Shown here one piece after another: positions 1 through 5,672 of a stretch of 5,909 bases of DNA. The DNA is taken from contig JAPKZC010000239.1 in assembly GCA_026394025.1 (NCBI GenBank), positions 1 to 5,909 on the forward strand, written 5' to 3'. The DNA comes from Candidatus Solibacter sp. (GTDB taxonomy: Bacteria > Acidobacteriota > Terriglobia > Bryobacterales > Bryobacteraceae). The notes under the pieces were generated by a model. It did not search any database. It saw only the letters and a list, made by a program, of their open reading frames with translations, and had not been told where the DNA came from. How positions within the stretch are numbered: position 1 is the stretch's first letter; each line of letters begins with the position of its first letter. The translations under genes and the position numbers were made by a program.

Positions 1-801
1 CGCGAGAAGATCGCGGATGGCGTGCGGAAGACCACGGTCGGAGCGAGTTTGCAGCAGGACTGGCCGTTCCACGCAAAATACCTGCTGTCGTACGGGTATC
101 GCTACGAGAGGTCGCGGCTGGTGTTGCCGCCGGCCGACACGCGGTCGGTGCCGCCGGAGCAGGTGGCGACAGCGCCCGTCTTTTTCACCGGCTCGCGCGA
201 TTCCCGTGACTCGTTCCTGGACGCGACCAAGGGGTCCTTTGCCGCCCTCGGGACGGAGATCGCCCCCGGATGGCTGGGCAGCGACTACGGCTACCTGCGC
301 TGGTTCGGGCAGTATTACAAGTACTTCCCCCTGAAGCAACCCCCGCCGGGAGCCTTCGGCGAAGCGCCGCGGCGATCGCGCTTTGTTTATGCAACCGCCG
401 TACGCATCGGCTTGCAGTCAGCTCTGAATCCGGATGGCGTTGTTTTGACGGATCGCTTCTTCGCCGGCGGCGGGACGACGATTCGCGGCTTCTCGCAGGA
501 CAGCGTCGGACCCCAATCCGCCGACGGCAAGCCTTTGGGCGGGAATGCGATGTTGGTGCTGAACAACGAGTTCCGGTTTCCCCTGTACCGCTTCCTGGAC
601 GCGGTTGTGTTCAGCGATCTCGGCAACGTGTACGCCAACGTCTCGCAATTCCGGCTGACGGATGTGCGGAAATCCGCGGGCTTCGGACTGCGTATCCGAA
701 ATCCGTTCGTGGTCTTGCGTTTCGACTATGGAGTGAAGCTGGACCGGCGGCCGGGCGAGCGCTTCGGCGCCTTCTTCTTCAGCATCGGCCAGGCGTTCTA
801 A
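1..801 (+). CDS. Omp85 (BamA/TamA-type) outer-membrane barrel protein, C-terminal part
   Basis: The reading frame is open from the first base of the window (Arg-Glu-Lys-Ile-Ala-Asp-Gly before the GTG at 22), so this is the 3' part of a longer gene and the GTG is not its start. The visible 266 residues look like the C-terminal half of a surface antigen D15/Omp85 barrel. There are alternating aromatic beta-strands, an RDSRDSF stretch followed by a Gly-rich strand, and RFFAGGGTTIRGF, whose IRGF (bases 481-492) matches the conserved [V/I]RGF motif of loop L6 in BamA, TamA and FhaC. Later come NNEFRFPL, FSDLGNVY and a C-terminal strand ending in Phe, the usual barrel signal for the BAM machinery. 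Family members insert or translocate proteins at the outer membrane. The POTRA domains that would separate BamA from TamA lie outside the window, so the subfamily is open. The gene ends 3 bases before the convergent DUF4239 gene. Confidence 0.9.
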   Translation, partial: REKIADGVRKTTVGASLQQDWPFHAKYLLSYGYRYERSRLVLPPADTRSVPPEQVATAPVFFTGSRDSRDSFLDATKGSFAALGTEIAPGWLGSDYGYLRWFGQYYKYFPLKQPPPGAFGEAPRRSRFVYATAVRIGLQSALNPDGVVLTDRFFAGGGTTIRGFSQDSVGPQSADGKPLGGNAMLVLNNEFRFPLYRFLDAVVFSDLGNVYANVSQFRLTDVRKSAGFGLRIRNPFVVLRFDYGVKLDRRPGERFGAFFFSIGQAF

Positions 802-804
802 GCA

Positions 805-1575
805 TCACCTGGAGTTCAGCTTGGCTTGCAGCTCGATCATGGCTTGCTGGCTGACATTGATCACTCCCTCCTGGGGGCGGTCGAGATCGGCAACCAGGAA
901 CAGGACAATGGAAAACGAGAGGGCCAGCGCCATTTCCATGGCGACATTGCGCGCCCCGCTCAGCCCGATCTGAGTGCCCATCATAAGCATTCCGGCGAAC
1001 ATCAGCAGGTAGAGAGTTGCCCAAATGGTGGGGGGAACGCGGTTCCGGATGGCTACGGTCACCCGTTTCAGGTGCAGGTCGATCACTTCATTCAGCGATT
1101 GAATGAAGAGCCCGGTGGTGATCGAGGCTGGCTCCTTCTGTCCGGCCTCGGCCGTCAGTGCCCACATCTTGTCCTGCAAGGCTTCGGATTCGTGAGTGGC
1201 TTTCCCCAGATCCATTTCGCCGGCGGCGGCTTTCACGCGAATGTCGACGTAGGTCTTCAGGAGACCGCGGATGCCGGCACGGTAAGGCTCCGCCAGAAAG
1301 CTGGTCCGCAGAAAGGTCTTGTCGATTGCATTGGCCTCCTCGATGACCAGGCTCTTTCTGGTGTCGTGGCGGCCGGCTGCGCCATTAAAGGTGAAGGCCA
1401 GCATGAACGCGAGCAGCGCCATGGTCGCTCCAACCATAGCGCCGGAGACATCGGACTTTCCTCCCGTTCGAAGTTGGCGCCGCTTTCCGAGGCGGAATCC
1501 GGCCTCGAGAGTCAGCGCAACCAGTCCGAGGGTTGCCGGGAACAATATCCAGATCGGTACGCTATCAAGCGACAT
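805..1575 (-). CDS. DUF4239 / bestrophin-like four-helix membrane protein
   Basis: The product is 256 residues long, the usual size of DUF4239 proteins. Hydrophobic segments at about 7-27, 45-65, 183-203 and 210-229 form two membrane hairpins around a soluble, largely helical middle (about 70-180). Family-like landmarks are the second-helix region with AFTFNGAAGRHDTRKSLVIEEANAI, read here as FTFNGAA and RHDTRKSLVIEEANAI, and the C-terminal DLDRPQEG followed by VSQQAMIEL. The frame stays open to an ATG at 1653, but I chose the ATG at 1573-1575: it has a good ribosome site (GAGGGAG, five bases upstream), and the 26 extra residues of the longer form would be encoded by the terminator hairpin of the preceding gene. 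The molecular function of the family is not established; a bestrophin-like channel fold is suggested only by family naming. It lies downstream of the sortase operon but behind a terminator, so it is probably a separate unit or fed by readthrough. I see no clear promoter in the short gap. Confidence 0.85.
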   Translation of the reverse strand: MSLDSVPIWILFPATLGLVALTLEAGFRLGKRRQLRTGGKSDVSGAMVGATMALLAFMLAFTFNGAAGRHDTRKSLVIEEANAIDKTFLRTSFLAEPYRAGIRGLLKTYVDIRVKAAAGEMDLGKATHESEALQDKMWALTAEAGQKEPASITTGLFIQSLNEVIDLHLKRVTVAIRNRVPPTIWATLYLLMFAGMLMMGTQIGLSGARNVAMEMALALSFSIVLFLVADLDRPQEGVINVSQQAMIELQAKLNSR

Positions 1576-1580
1576 TAATA

Positions 1581-1587
1581 CTCCCTC
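1581..1587 (-). promoter_or_regulatory. Ribosome binding site of the DUF4239 gene
   Basis: Read on the minus strand this is GAGGGAG, five bases before the ATG at 1575. It decides the start codon: the alternative ATG at 1653 lies in the terminator stem and has no comparable site. Confidence 0.7.
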
Positions 1588-1609
1588 ACAACAACGCGGA
1601 TCGTGAAGC

Positions 1610-1652
1610 AACAAAACAAATGAGGCCGAACCCCATGACGGGGCCGGCCTCA
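1610..1652 (-). terminator. Intrinsic terminator of the sortase/LPXTG operon
   Basis: Bases 1621-1652 form a strong hairpin. There is an 8-bp outer stem (TGAGGCCG with CGGCCTCA read across the ends), a small AA/C internal loop, a 4-bp CCCC/GGGG inner stem and a 5-base loop. On the minus strand the stem is followed directly by TTTGTTTTGT (1620-1611), the U-rich tail of a Rho-independent terminator. It starts 23 bases after the stop codon of the LPKTG gene and so ends the transcript that comes from the right. The plus-strand side has no U tract, so it works in one direction. Confidence 0.88.
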
Positions 1653-1675
1653 TTTCAGCTAAGGTGCGCTGGCTA

Positions 1676-2503
1676 CTACTGGCGCAACTTGCGCAGACCG
1701 AGGCCCGCGCCCGTGAAGATCAGGCCAAGCAATCCACCCAAGGGCAGGGGGCTGCCGGTTTTGGGCAATTTCGCCGGGGCCGGAGCCTTTGCAGGAGCCG
1801 GAGCCGGTTCCGCGGCGGGGGCCGGGGCGGGAGCAGCGGCAACCTTCGCCGGAGCAGGAGTTGCCTTCTTGGGCGCCGGTGCCGCAGCGGGAGCCGGAGC
1901 CGGGGCCGCAGCCACAACCGGCTTAGGCTTGGGGGCAGTTCCCGTAAACGCGGTATTGGCGGCGATTTCAGTCAAAGGCTGTTCCACGACTTTAGCTCCG
2001 CTGACAATCATGCCTTTTCTCAGGTCGAACACATCAGTCGGCTTGCCTTCCACCATGAACTTGTAGCCAGGGGTTACCTTGAACTGCTTGTTCTTGCCGT
2101 CAGCCATGGTGACGATCACGTTATTGCCGGCCACATACCACACCTTCCCCGAATTGACAGTGACCGTCCGCTCCAGAACCGAAGTGGTGGTGGTGACGGT
2201 GGTGGCATGCACTACCGTGCCCACCTTCAGATCGCGCGCGTTAATTTCCTGGCCGTCCACCGTGACCATCCTGTCTGGCGGAGGGGTGAAGGTTTTCAAT
2301 TCGCCGGACGACATTTTAGCCACGATGGTGCCGCCCTCATTGAAGACCACGGTTCCAGTAATCTGCGCCGTGACCGATTGCGAGCCTGTAACCTGCTTGG
2401 TGGTGGTGCTGGTCTGCGCCACGGCAGTCACCGCCAGCAGGGCAAAAATAGTCAAAATTGTGCAAAATCCGATGAGGATCCTGCGCGTCGTATTGTTCGT
2501 CAT
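1676..2503 (-). CDS. Secreted LPXTG-anchored protein, likely sortase substrate
   Basis: The 275-residue product has the complete layout of a sortase substrate. The N-terminus is a signal peptide: basic TRR at 6-8, a hydrophobic core at about 9-27, and AVA before Gln30 as the likely signal peptidase site. Residues about 50-172 hold two related beta-rich units (about 50-100 and 119-172), each with the pattern G-x-V, a glycine turn, I/V-x-x-M-x-x-G-x-x-K-x-F, then M-V-x-G and DL-x-x-G-x-x-V. Residues 189-245 are a Pro/Ala/Lys-rich stalk. The C-terminus is LPKTG (246-250), then a hydrophobic segment (about 252-270) and a basic RKLRQ tail. The gene follows the sortase gene by 55 bases and is followed by a terminator, which strongly suggests it is the dedicated substrate. 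The start is supported by AAGGAG seven bases upstream. The function of the duplicated domain is unknown; I do not recognise it. Confidence 0.88.
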   Translation of the reverse strand: MTNNTTRRILIGFCTILTIFALLAVTAVAQTSTTTKQVTGSQSVTAQITGTVVFNEGGTIVAKMSSGELKTFTPPPDRMVTVDGQEINARDLKVGTVVHATTVTTTTSVLERTVTVNSGKVWYVAGNNVIVTMADGKNKQFKVTPGYKFMVEGKPTDVFDLRKGMIVSGAKVVEQPLTEIAANTAFTGTAPKPKPVVAAAPAPAPAAAPAPKKATPAPAKVAAAPAPAPAAEPAPAPAKAPAPAKLPKTGSPLPLGGLLGLIFTGAGLGLRKLRQ

Positions 2504-2510
2504 TCTTCTT

Positions 2511-2516
2511 CTCCTT
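2511..2516 (-). promoter_or_regulatory. Strong ribosome binding site of the LPXTG gene
   Basis: On the minus strand this reads AAGGAG, with seven purine-rich bases before the ATG at 2503. It is near consensus and much stronger than anything in front of the sortase start, which fits a substrate made in larger amounts than its enzyme. Confidence 0.75.
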
Positions 2517-2531
2517 AGTCTCTAATTCTCT

Positions 2532-2552
2532 GGTTCGCGCCGGGGCCGAACC
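2532..2552 (-). other. Stem-loop between the sortase and LPXTG genes
   Basis: The 55-base gap between the sortase stop and the LPXTG start contains a GC-rich inverted repeat: GGTTCG at 2532-2537 pairs with CGAACC at 2547-2552, and GCC/GGC inside it can add three pairs. On the minus strand it is followed by AGAGAATTAG, not by a U tract, so it is not a normal terminator. It could mark an RNA processing or stability site that separates expression of the two genes. That role is inference. Confidence 0.4.
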
Positions 2553-2558
2553 GTTTCC

Positions 2559-3245
2559 TTACTTACTAACTCCAACTTGTTGCTTCAGCGTCGCATGCAC
2601 GATGAAGCGCTGCGGGGCATCGCCCACGAAGTAAGACGGATAGCAGGTAACGAGCGTCAGCGAAGCCGCGCTGCGCGGCCGTAAAACTTCGACATTCTCC
2701 GGGTAGACGATTTCGATGTGGTCCACCGCGTAATGGCTCACCACGCCGGGTGTCGCAAGCTCGATCGCGTCCCCGACGGCAATGTCCTTGAATCCGCGGA
2801 AGAAGCCATCCCGGTGACCGGCCATTCCGATGTTGCCGTTGCCCGGTTCTCCCGGCCTCGCCGTTCCGGCGATCCAGCCGACACCTCGGTTGAGCACCAG
2901 GTCGTCGGTTCCTTCAAACACCGGAACCCGGACCTTGAGCTTTTCGATTCTGAGGACGGCCATTGGCGCGTCCTTTTTCACCAGCAGGCTAGCGCGGTAC
3001 TCGCGAATCCGCTTCGCCGACCAGAGACTGAAATCGACCTTCTCATCGACTGGCGTCCCCGACGCAGCGGCCTTTTCCACCAAAGCTGCTTGATCCTTGT
3101 CAAACTCCGCCAGAGCGAGCCGCGAAGACACGGAACGGTGAACCAGCGCGACGGAAACAATACCCAGGAGTGCGACGCCTGCCACCAACAGGGAACATTC
3201 CACGAACAGCCGGAGCTTGGTCCTCACGCTACCGCCAATCTTCAT
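2559..3245 (-). CDS. Class D-type sortase (LPXTG transpeptidase)
   Basis: The 228-residue protein has an N-terminal membrane anchor (about 14-36, preceded by basic residues, so the catalytic domain faces outward). A linker (about 40-92) follows, then a sortase domain from about 95. All three catalytic residues are visible: His144 in GMAGHRDGFFR, Cys201 in TLVTCYPS and Arg213 in APQRFIV. The DLVLNRGVGWIAGTA and PGEPGNGN stretches before the His are also typical. Sortases cleave LPXTG between Thr and Gly through a Cys thioester and transfer the protein to an amine acceptor. The TLVTCYP and compact N-anchored layout fit class D; the related 'class GN' group of proteobacteria cannot be excluded without alignment. 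The ATG overlaps the stop codon of the upstream gene as ATGA (3242-3245), with only a weak ribosome site, so translation is probably coupled. The LPKTG gene 55 bases downstream is the obvious substrate. Confidence 0.93.
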   Translation of the reverse strand: MKIGGSVRTKLRLFVECSLLVAGVALLGIVSVALVHRSVSSRLALAEFDKDQAALVEKAAASGTPVDEKVDFSLWSAKRIREYRASLLVKKDAPMAVLRIEKLKVRVPVFEGTDDLVLNRGVGWIAGTARPGEPGNGNIGMAGHRDGFFRGFKDIAVGDAIELATPGVVSHYAVDHIEIVYPENVEVLRPRSAASLTLVTCYPSYFVGDAPQRFIVHATLKQQVGVSK

Positions 3246-5464
3246 CTGCGCCGGCCGCCCCCGCGCATGCCGCCAAACCCGCCGCCGGACATTCGTCCCG
3301 AACCTTGGCTGCGCCAGGAGCCGTAGCTCTGGCTGCCGCGGGATCGAGCACCGGCATCGCGATCCAACCCGCTCATGACATCGCCGCCGGGACGGGAAAT
3401 CGGCGTCTGCGACGCTCGGTTCTGCCCGGCCTGTCCAGCGCCGCCTGCCGGACGGCTTTCCCTGGTTGCCGGCGTAGCGGTGCCCGACTGGGCCCGGCTT
3501 TGCGCGGTGGTCCGGGCCTGCGCGGCCTGTGGGCTACTTTTGGCTTGGTTCACTCTCTGCTGCTGCTCAGGGCTCAGGCTCGGGGCATTGATATTGTTCC
3601 AGCCCCCATCGCCATGCTGCTGCCAGTTGCCACTGGAGTCCCGGCGGTAGATGTTGCCATCTTTACCCGCGTAGAGGTCGCCGTCCGATGTGCGTCCGAC
3701 AATCGCGCGGTTGTTGCCGTCGCCCGCCGCTACCAGGCGTCCGCCTTCCGAGGTGCGTACTCCGCCGATGGCGCCTCGGCTATCGGCATAGTAACCGCCC
3801 TTGGCCCATTGATCGCCACGGCCCACCACTCCCTGTCCCCAACTCTGATAACCATTTCCATAACGATAGCCGCTACCCCATGCGCCGGTTCGCGGGTTAT
3901 AGAACGACGTTCCCATCGCCCCTTGATAGGGGCACCACGCGCCGGCGCGCCGCACATAGGCGCCGGTTGCCGGATTGTACGCCGCAGACCTGCCGTAGCC
4001 GCCGTAGGGACCATAAACCGCCGCGCCGCGCCCGTAGAATCCGGTCGCCGGGTTGTACCATGCCGCCGCGCCATAGCTGTGGTAGGGATAGCCCCAATAC
4101 ACGGGGTACGGGTACATCGGGCCCCAATAGTAGTAGGGCGGATAGTAGTATCCGGTACCCCACACCACCACGCTGACCCCGGAACTGACCGTCATGCCCG
4201 TGTAGCCGGACGTCTGCGCCACCGTGACCGTCGCCGGGTCTGAATTCGTTACATACACATAGGTGGTATTGTGCTTGGGAGACTGCGGCGGGATCGAGTA
4301 AATCTCCTGCGGCACCACGTCTGCCACTTCCCACGGGCCATTCGCGCTGCTGGAGAGAAACCACACCCCCTGCTGTAGCAGGTAATATTTGTCCTGCACC
4401 TGAATCACATCCGCCGGGGTATTCACGGCGTACTGAAGCTTGGTGTTTTCGATCGGCTTGAATTCCGGAGCTCCAATGTACGTGACCTTGGCTTCCGCGG
4501 AGGCCGCTTTGCGATCTACCACCGCCATCTGCGGGACACTGGCAAGCAGCACGGCGTCAGAGGCCTCGATGGTCCCCGGCACGGACGCGCGAACACTGGC
4601 CTTGGGATCGGTCGCCGGAATTTTGGCGAAGTCGGTGGGCAGTTTGTCCGACGCGTACTCCCAGATGCCGCGCAATTGTTGATTCTTGAACCAGCGGCCC
4701 GAGGTCAGGAAGTAGTAGGTCTTGGGGTTGTTGTCGAAGAAGAGGGGGCTCTCCGTGTTGCCCACTTCCGATAGCATGGTTCCCGGGATCGGTTGGAGCT
4801 TCGGTTCGCCGTTCAACAGGACCAGTTCCGACGGCTTTTGAGTAACGAACACCGAGGGCACACTGAGTTTCTGGGTCGCCTTGTTCAAGGGCAGGGCTTT
4901 CTTCACGTCCGCCCAGTTCTCGTCAGCAGGAATCTTGGCCACGTCCTTGGGAAGTTTCGACGCGGCTTTCCAGGGGCCCTCGATGTTTTCCGCTGTCAGC
5001 CACTGCTTGCCGTTCAAGAGGTAGAAGTGGGCTTCCCCTTTCTCCTTGAGAATGTCCCAGTTGGTGTTGATTACGAAATTCAGATTGGTGCCCGCGATAT
5101 CGCCCAGGATGGGCGGTCCATCGATCATCACCAGGACGGCGGGAGTCGTGCTCACCAGGATGGGCGGAGCCTCGGTCGAGGTGGCAACCTGCCGGGTCGG
5201 CGCCACGGTGGGGTCGAGATAGGCAAGCAACCGGTCGAGCGCGACCGGGTCCAATCGCTTCGGAAGCACGCGGGCGACCAGGGCTTGCAGTTCCCGGGTC
5301 TTGGCGTCGTCCTGCCCCGGGGCGCGGAAACTCGTGATTCGGAATTCCCCCAGCACCACGGTACGGCTATCGAGGTTGGCATCCGTCTGTGCCTCCGGAG
5401 AGGACTTTGAAGTCCTTCCAGTCGTCCACCTGCGGCTGATGAAATGCCACCGTGGCAGTGCCAT
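3242..5464 (-). CDS. Large repeat protein with Tyr/Gly-rich YNPATG region (main part of a frameshifted gene)
   Basis: This open frame (740 residues from the ATG at 5464) is the body of an exported protein whose beginning is in another frame (see 5367-5672). Its first 20 or so residues are an out-of-frame reading; real coding resumes at about EAQTDANLDSR. Three copies of one domain follow, at about 114-180, 213-284 and 325-393. Each has I-x-G/N-T, NT, a Y-L/F-L-x-x-G-x-W turn, then a W motif (GPWK, GIWE, GPWE) and LP-x-x-x-x-x-IP. Next come a hydrophobic beta stretch (402-436) and an extreme aromatic block (YYYPPYYYWGP). After that are three YNPxTG motifs (470-475, 496-501, 522-527), a region with VGRTSDGDLYAG and DGNIYRR, a Gln/Ser/Ala-rich linker and an Arg/Gly tail. 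This resembles a recurrent family of secreted hypothetical proteins of unknown function. It has no LPXTG motif and no C-terminal anchor. Its stop overlaps the sortase start. Confidence 0.75.
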   Translation of the reverse strand: MALPRWHFISRRWTTGRTSKSSPEAQTDANLDSRTVVLGEFRITSFRAPGQDDAKTRELQALVARVLPKRLDPVALDRLLAYLDPTVAPTRQVATSTEAPPILVSTTPAVLVMIDGPPILGDIAGTNLNFVINTNWDILKEKGEAHFYLLNGKQWLTAENIEGPWKAASKLPKDVAKIPADENWADVKKALPLNKATQKLSVPSVFVTQKPSELVLLNGEPKLQPIPGTMLSEVGNTESPLFFDNNPKTYYFLTSGRWFKNQQLRGIWEYASDKLPTDFAKIPATDPKASVRASVPGTIEASDAVLLASVPQMAVVDRKAASAEAKVTYIGAPEFKPIENTKLQYAVNTPADVIQVQDKYYLLQQGVWFLSSSANGPWEVADVVPQEIYSIPPQSPKHNTTYVYVTNSDPATVTVAQTSGYTGMTVSSGVSVVVWGTGYYYPPYYYWGPMYPYPVYWGYPYHSYGAAAWYNPATGFYGRGAAVYGPYGGYGRSAAYNPATGAYVRRAGAWCPYQGAMGTSFYNPRTGAWGSGYRYGNGYQSWGQGVVGRGDQWAKGGYYADSRGAIGGVRTSEGGRLVAAGDGNNRAIVGRTSDGDLYAGKDGNIYRRDSSGNWQQHGDGGWNNINAPSLSPEQQQRVNQAKSSPQAAQARTTAQSRAQSGTATPATRESRPAGGAGQAGQNRASQTPISRPGGDVMSGLDRDAGARSRGSQSYGSWRSQGSGRMSGGGFGGMRGGGRRR
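3883..4065 (-). repeat. YNPATG-type coding repeats
   Basis: Three short repeats in the large protein, each with AAxYNPATG-like residues followed by a Gly/Tyr spacer (YGRGAAVYGPYGGYGR, YVRRAGAWCPYQGAMG, WGSGYRYGNGYQ). They are spaced by 26 residues each. The DNA is also similar between copies. These are degenerate internal repeats within the gene, not a mobile element. Confidence 0.6.
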
Positions 5465-5672
5465 CGGAGTAGATGCGAGGCCATCCTGCGTCCGTCGCAG
5501 CCGTAGTGGCGGGTGCCACCTTTGAAGGTTTCTTTTGGGTTTGGGCCATCCCCGAGATTGCCCCGGTCAGGCACAGGACCAGTAAGGCACTGATAAGCCG
5601 CACCCGGCCGGCAGCGGTCGAGGTGCGGCCAGGCGCCGTGGCAAGCTGCGTGTAGAGAAGGTGCTGGTTCAT
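5367..5672 (-). CDS. Signal-peptide N-terminus of the large repeat protein (before the frameshift)
   Basis: This 101-residue frame carries the missing start of the protein encoded downstream in another frame. It has a long basic N-region, a hydrophobic core (about 25-40, LISALLVLCLTGAIS) and a likely signal peptidase I site after GMA at 41-43. The mature part begins QTQKKPSK and contains GWPRIYSDGTATVAFHQPQ and DDWKDFKVLS, matching the W-P-R...Y-Q-P-Q opening of related secreted proteins. From about base 5395 onward its translation (GGTDGCQPR and a stop) no longer looks like protein, while the other frame does. The joined gene spans 2431 bases, one more than a multiple of three. Removing one base near 5391-5400 would give a single 809-residue product. 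The ATG at 5672 has only a weak ribosome site; a GTG at residue 24 could be an alternative start and would still leave a short signal peptide. Confidence 0.7.
   Translation of the reverse strand: MNQHLLYTQLATAPGRTSTAAGRVRLISALLVLCLTGAISGMAQTQKKPSKVAPATTAATDAGWPRIYSDGTATVAFHQPQVDDWKDFKVLSGGTDGCQPR

Noticed and set aside
826..1578. Plus-strand open frame (250 residues) opposite the DUF4239 gene.
   Set aside because: The minus strand encodes four regular membrane helices and the DLDRP motif; the plus reading has no family features.
1664..2518. Plus-strand open frame (284 residues) opposite the LPKTG gene, rich in Gly/Ser/Arg.
   Set aside because: It is the antisense reading of the Pro/Ala stalk and of Thr/Val-rich coding sequence; no ribosome site and no recognisable features.
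3170..4243. Long plus-strand open frame (357 residues) opposite the large repeat gene.
   Set aside because: Its translation is Arg/Ala/Pro-rich without domains or signal, as expected for the antisense of a GC-rich gene; the minus strand has clear protein motifs.
5367..5464. Programmed +1 frameshift or re-initiation at the split in the large gene.
   Set aside because: There is no slippery stop context like that of prfB, and the GGAGG near the junction precedes an ATG in the third frame, not in the frame that continues the protein. A simple one-base indel explains it better.
5540..5610. Possible lipoprotein signal around the Cys in LVLC of the large protein's signal peptide.
   Set aside because: The residue before Cys is Leu, not Gly, Ala or Ser as a lipobox needs, and a GMA signal peptidase I site follows further on.
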